From Streptacidiphilus sp. PB12-B1b (GTDB lineage: Bacteria; Actinomycetota; Actinomycetes; Streptomycetales; Streptomycetaceae), in contig NZ_CP048405.1 of the NCBI RefSeq assembly GCF_014084125.1, forward strand, positions 3,472,001-3,536,000: a stretch of 64,000 nt of DNA, in the 5' to 3' direction. The translations under genes were made by a program, and so were the position numbers. Shown here one piece after another: positions 42,460-49,828 of this stretch; positions within the stretch are counted from its first letter, which is position 1, and every line of letters starts with the position of its first letter. The notes under the pieces are model-generated. The model searched no databases, was not told the DNA's origin, and worked only from the letters and a program-made list of their open reading frames with translations.

Positions 42460-43368
42460 GTGCTGCAGTCTTCCCTTTTGGTGCCCGTGGGGTCCAACTC
42501 GGTTGCCCGGTCGTGTGACTGCCTCGCGCACAGGTTCGGGAACGCGGGCGACCGACCGGACAGGCGACCGAAATACCCCTCGGACATGACCGACGCGGAG
42601 TGGGCCGTGGTGCGCGAGGCGTTCCCGGTCCCGGCGTGGTTGAACGGCAGGGGCGGGCAGCCGGAGGGCTACTGCCACCGGCAGATGTTGGACGCCGTGC
42701 GCTACCTGGTCGCGGGCGGCATCACCTGGCGGTCCGTGCCGGCCGACTTCCCGGCCTGGGGCCGGGTCTACGCGTTCGCGCGCCGCTGGCGCCTGAGGGG
42801 CCTGCTGGCCGAACTCCACGACCGGCTGCGCGCGCTGGTGCGTGCGGATGCTGGCCGCGACCCGGAGCCGACCGCCGCCATCATCGACGCGCAGTCGCTG
42901 CGGGCCGCGCCCAGTGTTCCGCGTTCCACCTCCGGCTGGGACGGCGGAAAGCGGGTGGGCGGGCGCAAGCGGCACATCGTCGTCGACAGCCTCGGGCTGC
43001 TGCTGGCCGTGATGGTCACCGCCGCGAGCGTCCAGGACCGCGACGCCGCCCAGCCGCTGCTGGAGCGGGTGCGCGACCGCTACCGGAAGATCACGCTGGT
43101 GTGGGCCGACGGCGGCTATGCCGGTCGGCTGGTGACCTGGGCCTCAGAGAAACTGCGGGTCACCCTGCAGATCGTCAAGCGAAGCGAGGACGCCTCAGGC
43201 TTCGTGGTACTGCCGAGGCGCTGGGTGGTGGAGAGGAGCTTGAGCTGGCTGATGCGCTCGCGACGCCTGGTGCGCGACTACGAGGCCCTGCCCGAAGCCC
43301 ACGAGGCCATGGTGCTGTGGTCGATGACCATGCTCATGAGTCGGCGGCTGTCCCGGCAGCGAGGGTGA
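42460..43368 (+). CDS. IS5-family transposase
   Basis: 302 residues, GTG at 42460 (GGAGG four bases upstream). RRPKYPSDMTDAEWAVVREA (DUF4096-type N-terminus), VRYLVAGGITWRSVPADFPA, AAIIDAQSLRAAPSV (first Asp), KRHIVVDSLGLLLAVMVTAA, ITLVWADGGYAGRLVTWASE (second Asp), VVLPRRWVVERSLSWLMRSR, RLVRDYEALP (catalytic Glu in V-V-E-R-S). Full length and unbroken. Confidence 0.93.
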   Translation: MLQSSLLVPVGSNSVARSCDCLAHRFGNAGDRPDRRPKYPSDMTDAEWAVVREAFPVPAWLNGRGGQPEGYCHRQMLDAVRYLVAGGITWRSVPADFPAWGRVYAFARRWRLRGLLAELHDRLRALVRADAGRDPEPTAAIIDAQSLRAAPSVPRSTSGWDGGKRVGGRKRHIVVDSLGLLLAVMVTAASVQDRDAAQPLLERVRDRYRKITLVWADGGYAGRLVTWASEKLRVTLQIVKRSEDASGFVVLPRRWVVERSLSWLMRSRRLVRDYEALPEAHEAMVLWSMTMLMSRRLSRQRG

Positions 43369-43891
43369 AGGCGCCCGCGACCGGCTCGGCCAGCCAGCCC
43401 CGGTCCGCCAACCGCTTGACCCGTGACCGCACCCGGCCCTCGACATTCGCCGACGTCAGCTCCAGTCCCAGCCCGGCCGCGAGTTCCTGACACGACATCA
43501 CCCCCTGGCCCTGCGCCGCCCTCGCGACCAGCAGGGCAAGAATGCGCTGGTAGTCGACCGCGAGTACGTCCGACTTCAACCCGGGCCGCCACACCGGCAC
43601 GATCGAGCCCCGACGAGCTGGCCCTGCTGGAGGTGCCACCGCCTGCGAGGCGGCCACTGGTGCCGACGGTTGGCCCGTTGGCACCGGCTCGACCACTGCT
43701 GCCCGCGGCTCCGGCTCCGGCAGGTCGGCCAGGACCTCGCCGACCCGCTGCCGGGCGATCACCCAGCCCTGCCAGTCCGTCTCCGCTGCGGCAAGCTCCG
43801 CCAGGATCCGGTCCGCCGCCTCCCGCAATCCCTCCACGCGCTCCCGCGCGGCCAGTTCCCGAGCTTCCAGCAGACCCACGACCGACGCCAC
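43334..43891 (-). CDS. IS5 passenger: winged-helix-like protein
   Basis: 185 residues, GTG at 43891 with GGAGG upstream. N-terminal coiled coil (VVGLLEARELAARERVEGLR, EAADRILAELAAAETDWQGW), Pro/Ala-rich linker, then VDYQRILALLVARAAQGQGV, MSCQELAAGLGLELTSANVE, RVRSRVKRLADRGWLAEP, a winged helix-turn-helix. The 3' end overlaps the transposase end by 35 bases on the opposite strand. It sits inside the inverted repeats, so it moves with the element; it may regulate transposition or help DNA binding. Confidence 0.75.
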   Translation of the reverse strand: MASVVGLLEARELAARERVEGLREAADRILAELAAAETDWQGWVIARQRVGEVLADLPEPEPRAAVVEPVPTGQPSAPVAASQAVAPPAGPARRGSIVPVWRPGLKSDVLAVDYQRILALLVARAAQGQGVMSCQELAAGLGLELTSANVEGRVRSRVKRLADRGWLAEPVAGAFTLAAGTAADS

Positions 43892-44008
43892 CCAGCACCT
43901 CCACCGACGAGAAACCCCGACGGCTCAACCCTTCCGCAGCTACGACAACGTCATACCTGACCTGCGAAAACAGCCGATCAAGTTCGGTACGAAAACGGCG
44001 TCTAAGGC

Positions 44009-44248
44009 ATGGACCCGCACGAGCCCGGCAGCGTGCACGTCCGCACCGTCCCGGGGCCGGTGATCTGGCGGGATGAGGAACGGCTTGCGATCCAGCCGTG
44101 GAACGCGGACATGGTCCGGGCCTACGTGGACGGGCTGACCGGGCAGGGCATGCTGCTGGCCTGGCGGCTGTGCACCACCCCGGGCGTCCCGGTCGGCGTC
44201 GCGGACCTGGGCGCGTTCATCGTCCCGGACCTCTGGATTGGCAGGTAG
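44009..44248 (+). CDS. Hypothetical protein, 79 aa
   Basis: MDPHEPGSVHVRTVPGPVIW, RDEERLAIQPWNADMVRAYV, DGLTGQGMLLAWRLCTTPGV, PVGVADLGAFIVPDLWIGR. A compact beta/alpha protein without catalytic motif. Begins 3 bases after the target repeat of the IS5-family element; before that insertion it probably followed directly the gene whose last codons are ALARVREA. Confidence 0.55.
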   Translation: MDPHEPGSVHVRTVPGPVIWRDEERLAIQPWNADMVRAYVDGLTGQGMLLAWRLCTTPGVPVGVADLGAFIVPDLWIGR

Positions 44249-44466
44249 ACGGCGAACACCCGTCGGTGGCCTGGTGACGTGATCGTGTGTCAGTCGTTGA
44301 CCGTACTGTCGACGGGAGCTCGGCCGGAGGCTTTCGGCGGCCTGTGGCAGCGTTGGCCTCACGACACGCGGACGCCCGCCATAGAGGAACGTTTCGTCAG
44401 ACCCGCCGCACCTTAGGCTGCTCCCGAACGAAGTCTTGCGTGTTCTCTGGAGAGGGATCCCCGCTC

Positions 44467-44817
44467 ATGCGCCTCCGCCATGCAGCCGTCGCCGCTGCCG
44501 CCGCCTTCGCGCTCGCCCTGTCACTGCCTGGACAAGCCATGGCCGCCGACTCCGCTCACGGCGATTTCCTTTACCAGTACAAGGACATCGTCGGCGTCAC
44601 CCAGGTCGGCCGCCTGGTCGACCCGGACACCAGGGTGTGCATCAACCTCCCGGAGGTCCTGCCCGAAGGAATGACCTCCGCCTTCCACCCGGAGAACCAG
44701 ACGGACGCGACCGCCACGGTCTGGACCGGCGCAGACTGCACAGGCGACTACACCACCATGAACCCCTTCACGACCCTCCCGGACAGCCAGCTCCTCCGGT
44801 CGGTGATCTTCAGCTGA
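44467..44817 (+). CDS. Small secreted protein, 116 aa
   Basis: ATG at 44467 (GGAGAGGG about 11 bases upstream). Signal peptide MRLRHAAVAAAAAFALALSL with cleavage near QAMAA; mature part DFLYQYKDIVGVTQVGRLVD, PDTRVCINLPEVLPEGMTSA, HPENQTDATATVWTGADCTG, ending LLRSVIFS. Two cysteines probably form a disulfide. Secreted streptomycete proteins of this beta-rich shape are common; function unknown. Confidence 0.75.
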   Translation: MRLRHAAVAAAAAFALALSLPGQAMAADSAHGDFLYQYKDIVGVTQVGRLVDPDTRVCINLPEVLPEGMTSAFHPENQTDATATVWTGADCTGDYTTMNPFTTLPDSQLLRSVIFS

Positions 44818-45327
44818 TCCTGGCTGGAGCGCACACGGCATCTGACTCGGCTGCCCGACTCACGGAGTGCTCGCGCGGCAGGCGGTGTGGACCGGGCCGG
44901 GACTTGCCCGGCCTGGTCGCCGGGAGCCCCGTGGAGCCGCATCTGGCGAGCGAGCTGCCGTGGAGCCGCCACCTGAGCACCGGCGCCGTGCTGTGCCGGC
45001 TGCGGACGGTGACCCATGAGCACGCCCTGGCGAAGCGGAAGCGAGAGCCGCTGGTGCCGGTCAGGGCCTGGACCGGCTGGCGAAGGACGCCGTGCTGCCG
45101 CTGGAGGGCCGTTTTGGGCGCGGACCTGCTCCAGCGGGTCGATGGCCTGACCGGCGTACCGCCGGTGACCGTTCGGCAGCGAGCGGCACGGAGGTGCGGG
45201 CAGTGCGGATTGGGGACGTCGTGGTCGGCGAGACCTCATCGCGAGCATCCCGCAGCAGGAGGGCGTCCGCTGGAACGGTCGCCCTCCTGGGGGATCGACG
45301 CGCGACCGACCGGCTGACCGGCAGCGC
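44818..45327. other. 510 bases without a confident gene
   Basis: Scattered coding-like scraps (plus strand LDRLAKDAVLPLEGRF near 45070-45110) but no complete gene. Probably decayed. Confidence 0.3.
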
Positions 45328-45594
45328 TCAGGAACGGGTGTCCTGGAGCCGGGGGTCGTCCGCGTAGAGTTCTGCCGCAGGCTGCTCGTACCGCGCGAGG
45401 GCGAGACCCAGGCCGAAGAAGGTCGGGGCCCACTCTCCGACGAAGATCCCCCAGCGGTCGGCCCGGTCTACGCCAGACGCCTCCATCTTGGCTGAGGCCA
45501 TCCACGAGGCGAAGGAGAGCCCGATGGAGGCGAACGCGGCCGCGTAGGCGTGCTCGGACCGCAGCCCGGCCTCATACAGCTTCTTGACGATCAT
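45328..45594 (-). CDS. Hypothetical small membrane-associated protein, 88 aa
   Basis: MIVKKLYEAGLRSEHAYAAA, FASIGLSFASWMASAKMEAS, GVDRADRWGIFVGEWAPTFF, GLGLALARYEQPAAELYADD. Two hydrophobic segments (about 19-35 and 50-68) around the motif D-R-A-D-R-W-G-I-F-x-G-E-W-A-P. Conserved-looking in streptomycetes, role unknown. AAAGG lies about 9 bases before the ATG. Confidence 0.65.
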   Translation of the reverse strand: MIVKKLYEAGLRSEHAYAAAFASIGLSFASWMASAKMEASGVDRADRWGIFVGEWAPTFFGLGLALARYEQPAAELYADDPRLQDTRS

Positions 45595-45739
45595 GAGATC
45601 GCACCTTTCAATCGACTCAGTCAGTCTGATACCTCGACTCTCTCTACGGCGGCCGCGCGGTGCACGCCGCAGCGGTTGTGCATCGACTCCGGGGCACGGT
45701 GTGCCGCGCGTATATCTGACCGAGGGCAGTGTGTGGTGG

Positions 45740-45862
45740 TCGGCACCGAAGCGCCGGTGTGCGAGGTGTGCGGGGGACCGGTGCCCGTCGTCGGGACCGG
45801 CCGTCCCCGGTCGTACTGCGGCAGGTCCTGGCAGTCCAACAGGGTGAGGCAGGCTCTTCGTA
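45740..45862 (+). pseudogene. Zinc-ribbon N-terminal fragment
   Basis: CEVCGGPVPVVGTGRPRSYC and GRSWQSNRVRQALR resemble the 'C.VCG.....GRPRRYCSRACQ.RAYR.R' ribbon before many Streptomyces regulators. The fourth cysteine is replaced (S-W) and nothing recognisable follows; merges into the IS110 fragment. Confidence 0.4.
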
Positions 45863-45930
45863 ACGTGGATGCCGGCACACTGATGCCGCAGGTGAGGCCG
45901 GGAAGGGCACGACCGCTGTGGAGAGTGCAC

Positions 45931-46190
45931 GTGATCGACACGGGTGACATCGACGTCTACCTGGGCCTGGACGTGGGCAAGGGCGAGCACCACGCCACCG
46001 CCCTGACCCCGGTCGGCAAGCGAGTCTTCGACAAGCGGCTGCCCAACACCGAGCCCCAACTGCGTGCATTGTTCGCCAAGTTGCAGGCCAGGCACGGCAC
46101 CGTGCTGGTGGTGGTCGACCAGCCCGCCTCGATCGGTGCCCTGCCCTTGGCGGTGGCCCGCGACATGGGCTGCCGAGTCGCCTATGAGTC
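45931..46190 (+). pseudogene. IS110-family transposase N-terminal fragment
   Basis: VIDTGDIDVYLGLDVGKGEH, HATALTPVGKRVFDKRLPNT, EPQLRALFAKLQARHGTVLV, VVDQPASIGALPLAVARDMG, CRVAY. G-L-D-V-G-K is the first D of the DEDD (RuvC-like) site and VVDQPASIGALP the second region. Only about 87 of about 400 residues are left; the frame ends at an interleaved hairpin block. Confidence 0.8.
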
Positions 46191-46237
46191 ACTGGCGGCC
46201 AGATATCTCCCCGCTCGCTGGCCGCCAGTGGGGAGAT
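46191..46237. repeat. Two interleaved inverted repeats (pseudoknot-like order)
   Basis: ACTGGCGGCCAG (46191-46202) pairs with CTGGCCGCCAGT (46218-46229); ATCTCCCC (46205-46212) pairs with GGGGAGAT (46230-46237). The order left1-left2-right1-right2 is that of an H-type pseudoknot in RNA, or of two opposed copies of an IS end in DNA. Confidence 0.55.
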
Positions 46238-46446
46238 CCAACTGGCCACTATCACCCGAGCCAGGCGTTCTCATCCGACCTGGCAACCCCGCAGCTCAGC
46301 ACAAGATCCATAGACAGGTTCGATGCGACGGGATAGGTCTCACCAGGCCCGGTGGCGTCTCACCTGTCTGGGCGGTAGAAAAGCCCAGATGGCACGGCGA
46401 AAAGTGTGAGCCTCCAGGCCGCCGGCTGAGTAGCCTGCAGGCAGCT

Positions 46447-46846
46447 GGTCGCCGCGGTCCTGTCCGGCGCCAAGACCTCTACCTCCGCGCTGGTGCTGGG
46501 ATACGAGCGGGAGAACGAACCGTTGACCACGGTTGGCCAACTGTCGGCCGTGGTCGACTCTGAAGGGCTCCGGGTGGCAGTGATCGAATTGACTGAGGTC
46601 CGGATAGTCCGACTCGCCGACGTCGACCCGCAGCATGCCCTCGACGAAGGCGAGGGCTATGCGTCGGTGGCCGAGTGGCGGGCTGTGCACGAAAAACTCT
46701 GGCACAGCGCGGAGGTGCGCGAGGAACTGGGCGACCCGGATTTCACCGTCGACGACGACACCCAGGTGCTGGCCCAGCGATTCCGACTGGTGGAAACGGT
46801 CAAACGAGCTCACCGTGAAGCAACACAGCCGGACCAGATCAGCTGA
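46447..46846 (+). pseudogene. ASCH-domain protein lacking its N-terminus
   Basis: LVAAVLSGAKTSTSALVLGY, ERENEPLTTVGQLSAVVDSE, GLRVAVIELTEVRIVRLADV, GYASVAEWRAVHEKLWHSAE, DPDFTVDDDTQVLAQRFRLV. G-x-K-T-x-T/S near the start and VVDSxGxxVAVIExTEV are typical ASCH (PUA-like, RNA-associated) features. A stop codon lies just upstream in frame and the usual first ~40 residues are missing; translation could only start at an internal GTG (46493). Confidence 0.7.
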
Positions 46847-46966
46847 GACAACAGATCGCATCCCAGCTTCCGGGACCAGATCACTTGAGATTTTCGGCAC
46901 CCCGGCGTCTCAATTGACCTGGTCGCCGCAGGTCACAGCCCCACTCGCAGACCAGATCATTTGACG
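46833..46966 (+). repeat. Three spaced copies of GACCAGATCAnnTGA
   Basis: GGACCAGATCAGCTGAGAC (46833), GGACCAGATCACTTGAG (46873) and AGACCAGATCATTTGACGG (46951). Spaced, same-direction copies in a gene-free stretch after the ASCH gene resemble the multiple terminal binding sites of IS21-type elements; no transposase is adjacent. Confidence 0.5.
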
Positions 46967-47088
46967 GGACAATGGTGGAGTCGGGTATTGGAACTCTCGG
47001 AATGCCTGGGTCTGGGCTTCGGGTGGGGTGCTCAACGCTGGCCTCCTGGTCGGTGGTGGTTCCTGGTCGGGAGAGCGCAGTGCTGCCG

Positions 47089-48057
47089 TCAGGTAGCTGA
47101 TGTGCTTTGTGTTGCTCGGTAGCGCGATGGCGGTGTCCCGTAGCGGCTGACGAATGCCTGGCGGAGCGTTTCAGCAGTTCCGAAGCCGCATTGCGCGGCC
47201 ACGCTCGCCACGGGGAGCGAGGTGGAGGTCAGGAGGTGAGCGGCGGCCTCGGTGCGCGCGTCGCGCACGAAACGGCCTGGCGCCTTTCCAAGGTGGTCGA
47301 TGAACAGGCGAGTCAGGTGGCGTTCGCTCACTCCCGCGTGGGCTGCCAAAACGGTGGCGGTCAGGTCGCCGGCCAAGTGGCTGGCGATGTAGTCGACGAC
47401 TCGCTTGACCAGCCCGTTCGTGGGTGCTGCGGCGGCTGTGAACATGCTCATCTGTGCCTGGTTGCCGGGTCGTTGCAGATAGGTGACCAGGCCGCGGGCC
47501 ACTGCGCGCGCCAGCTCCGCGCCGTGGTCCTCCTCGATGAAGGCCAGGGTCAGGTCCAGGGCGCTGGTGACGCCCGCCGCAGTGGACACGCTTCCATCGC
47601 GGATGTAGATCGGCGCCGGATCCACGGTGATCTCCGGGTAGGCGCAGGCCAGTCGCTCGGCATACCACCAGTGAGTGGTGGCGCGTTTCCCCTTGAGCAG
47701 GCCGGCGGCAGCCAGCACGGTGGCCCCGGTGCAGACCGAGGCCACTCTGCGGCTCTCCCTGGCCAGGCGGCGGACATGGCCGACGATCCGCGGGTTGTCC
47801 CCCGCGGCCTGGTGGCCGAACCCTCCCGAGACGATCAGCGTGTCCAGCGGCCCCTTGAGCCGCTCCAGGGATCGCTGGCTGTGCAACGTCAGCCCCGAGT
47901 CGCAGGTGATCGCACGGCCTCCCGGGGTGGCCACGCTCATGGCATAGGCGGGGCTGGCTCCGAGCCGGTTGGCGGTGATCAAGCTTGTCGTCACGCAGGC
48001 GATGTCCAGCAACTCGGCCCCGTCGTATCCGACGACGACCACCACTCGATCCTCCAT
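47089..48057 (-). CDS. GlxA-family AraC-type regulator (DJ-1-like + HTH)
   Basis: 322 residues from the ATG at 48057. N-terminal DJ-1/PfpI-like domain: MEDRVVVVVGYDGAELLDIA, LIVSGGFGHQAAGDNPRIVG, ASVCTGATVLAAAGLLKGKR, STAAGVTSALDLTLAFIEED. C-terminal AraC HTH pair: LTATVLAAHAGVSERHLTRL, RTEAAAHLLTSTSLPVASVA, AQCGFGTAETLRQAFVSRYG. Known members sense small molecules and control amine or nitrogen metabolism. Divergent from a stand-alone DJ-1 protein (48157), its likely target. Confidence 0.9.
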   Translation of the reverse strand: MEDRVVVVVGYDGAELLDIACVTTSLITANRLGASPAYAMSVATPGGRAITCDSGLTLHSQRSLERLKGPLDTLIVSGGFGHQAAGDNPRIVGHVRRLARESRRVASVCTGATVLAAAGLLKGKRATTHWWYAERLACAYPEITVDPAPIYIRDGSVSTAAGVTSALDLTLAFIEEDHGAELARAVARGLVTYLQRPGNQAQMSMFTAAAAPTNGLVKRVVDYIASHLAGDLTATVLAAHAGVSERHLTRLFIDHLGKAPGRFVRDARTEAAAHLLTSTSLPVASVAAQCGFGTAETLRQAFVSRYGTPPSRYRATQSTSAT

Positions 48058-48156
48058 GACCAGCACCCTATGTCGGAACGACGTGTATCCCAAGAATTCC
48101 GACCTGGTCGCTGTCTGCCCTTGGCGCCGCCATGGCCAGGGGCTGAAGGTGACGGC

Positions 48157-48846
48157 ATGACCAAGACGCTCGCCTTCGTGCTCTACCCCGGCATCACCCC
48201 GCTCGACCTGGTGGGGCCGCTCCAGGTGCTGTCGGCGCTGGCCCAGATCGACCCGTCGTTCGAGGTGGCCGTCGTCGGCCAGGACCTCGTGCCCCTGAGC
48301 ACCGACACGCCGCTGAAGCTGACGCCAAGTCACACGTTCGACCAGGTCCCCGATCCCTTCGCGCTGATCGTGCCCGGCGGGACCGAGCCGACCCTCGCTG
48401 CCCTGGCCAACGAGCCTCTGCTGGATTGGATCCGCCAGGCCGCACGGACTTCCGAGGTCGTCGGCTCGGTGTGTACCGGCTCCCTGATCCTGGGCGCCGC
48501 CGGTCTGCTCGACAGCCGTCAGGCCACCACCCACTGGGAATTCCGGGACCTGCTGGCCAAGTTCGGCGCGACGCCCGTCGCCGAACGCTGGGTCCAGGAC
48601 GGTCCCGTGCTCACCGCCGCAGGAGTATCGGCCGGTATCGACATGGCCCTCCACCTGGTCGAACGCCTCGCGGGCGAACAGACTGCCCGCACCGTCCAAC
48701 TCTTCATCGAGTACGACCCCCAGCCACCCCTGGGCGGCATCGACTGGCGGTCCGTCGACCTCGACTTCTTTAGGCCCCATGCCCGGGCCATGCTGGAGTC
48801 GGCCCTGTCAGATCATCCCGTGCTCCTGACCCGCCTGACAACCTGA
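48157..48846 (+). CDS. DJ-1/PfpI-family protein (isonitrile hydratase-like)
   Basis: 229 residues; AAGGTGA precedes the ATG at 48157. MTKTLAFVLYPGITPLDLVG (Asp near residue 17), FALIVPGGTEPTLAALANEP, SEVVGSVCTGSLILGAAGLL with the reactive cysteine, QATTHWEFRDLLAKFGATPV, SAGIDMALHLVERLAGEQTA, FIEYDPQPPLGGID. The D..C-T-G..T-T-H-W layout matches isonitrile hydratase InhA relatives. Cytosolic enzyme; substrate unproven. Confidence 0.88.
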   Translation: MTKTLAFVLYPGITPLDLVGPLQVLSALAQIDPSFEVAVVGQDLVPLSTDTPLKLTPSHTFDQVPDPFALIVPGGTEPTLAALANEPLLDWIRQAARTSEVVGSVCTGSLILGAAGLLDSRQATTHWEFRDLLAKFGATPVAERWVQDGPVLTAAGVSAGIDMALHLVERLAGEQTARTVQLFIEYDPQPPLGGIDWRSVDLDFFRPHARAMLESALSDHPVLLTRLTT

Positions 48847-48929
48847 GCATCGCCGCCTGGCGAACAGCCCCGAGCTGCATGGTTCTTGAGTTCGTTCCCT
48901 CATGACTGTCATGGACCGGGCTGTGGAAT

Positions 48930-49814
48930 TCAGCCCGGCAGAGCGTCCTCAAGTTCCACGAGTTCCTGCGCGTTCAGCTTGAGTTCCACGGCCCTGGCGG
49001 AGTCGGTGATGGAGGCCGGGCGACTGGCTCCCGGTACCGGGATCACTGCCGGGGAGCGGGCGAGCAGCCAGGCCAGGGCGATCTGTTGTGGGCTGACGCG
49101 GCGTTCGGCGGCGATGCGGTGGAAGGCGGTGCCGATGGAGGTGGGGCCGGAGGGGCCGTCGAGGGAGCTGCGGGTGATGCCGCCGAGTGGGCTCCAGGGC
49201 AGGAAGGCCAGCCCCAGTTGTTCACTCAGCCGCAGCTCGGGCTCGCTGTCGCGGACGGCGGGCGAGTACTGGTTCTGCACGGAGACAAGTCCGTCGCCGA
49301 GGATCTGATGTGCCTGGCGGATCTGGGCGGTGCTGACGTTGGAGATGCCGGCGGCGCGGATGGTGCCGGCGTCGAGAAGCTCGCGCAGCGCGCCGACGGA
49401 TTCCGCCCAGGGCACGGCCGGGTCCGGCTTGTGCAGCTGGTAGAGGCCGATCGCCTCGACGCCCAGGCGCTTGGCGGAGGCTTCGGCGGCTTGCTTGAGG
49501 TGGGCGGGGGTGGCGGTGACGGTCCAGCTGCCGTCGCCGGGGCGGCCGCGGCCGCCTTTGGTGGCTACCAGGACATGGGAGGTGTCGCCGCCGTAGCGGG
49601 CCAGGGCGCGGGCGATCAGCAGCTCGTTGTGGCCCGCCTCGCCCGCGTGCCAGTGGTAGCTGTCGGCGGTGTCGACAAGGGTGACGCCGGCGTCGAGAGC
49701 GGCGTGGACGGTGGCAATGGCCCGAGCCTCGTCCGGGCGGTGCTCGATGGACAGCGGCATGGCGCCCAGGCCGATGGCGCTGACGGCGGTGTGGGCGAGG
49801 GTGCGGTACTGCAC
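48930..49814 (-). CDS. Aldo/keto reductase
   Basis: 294 residues. MQYRTLAHTAVSAIGLGAMP, VTLVDTADSYHWHAGEAGHN (Asp, Tyr), VLVATKGGRGRPGDGSWTVT (Lys), IGLYQLHKPDPAVPWAESVG (His), FLPWSPLGGITRSSL, SPAVIPVPGASRPASITDSA. NADPH-dependent carbonyl reductase; the active-site tetrad is complete. Fourteen bases separate it from the dehydratase-like gene upstream (49829), so the two form an operon. Confidence 0.9.
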   Translation of the reverse strand: MQYRTLAHTAVSAIGLGAMPLSIEHRPDEARAIATVHAALDAGVTLVDTADSYHWHAGEAGHNELLIARALARYGGDTSHVLVATKGGRGRPGDGSWTVTATPAHLKQAAEASAKRLGVEAIGLYQLHKPDPAVPWAESVGALRELLDAGTIRAAGISNVSTAQIRQAHQILGDGLVSVQNQYSPAVRDSEPELRLSEQLGLAFLPWSPLGGITRSSLDGPSGPTSIGTAFHRIAAERRVSPQQIALAWLLARSPAVIPVPGASRPASITDSARAVELKLNAQELVELEDALPG

Positions 49815-49828
49815 GGTGGCCTTGTTCC

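Larger units (their letters stand above)
42318..44002 (+). mobile_element. IS5-family element with antisense passenger (1685 bp)
   Basis: Ends GAAGCCGTCTTCGTACCG (left) and GACGCCGTTTTCGTACCG (right, complement), 15 of 18 matching; 3-bp direct repeats TAA at 42315-42317 and 44003-44005. Contains a transposase on the plus strand and a convergent gene on the minus strand. If the element is removed, the TAA becomes the stop codon of an upstream frame ending ASAEALARVREA, 3 bases before the gene at 44009. Confidence 0.85.

Noticed and set aside
47089-48780. 563-residue minus-strand frame
   Set aside because: The N-terminal extension beyond 48057 is the antisense of the DJ-1 gene; the ATG at 48057 starts the real regulator.
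47107-48846. A 579-residue plus-strand open frame covering the GlxA-like regulator
   Set aside because: The part before 48157 is the shadow of the minus-strand regulator; only the DJ-1 part is real.
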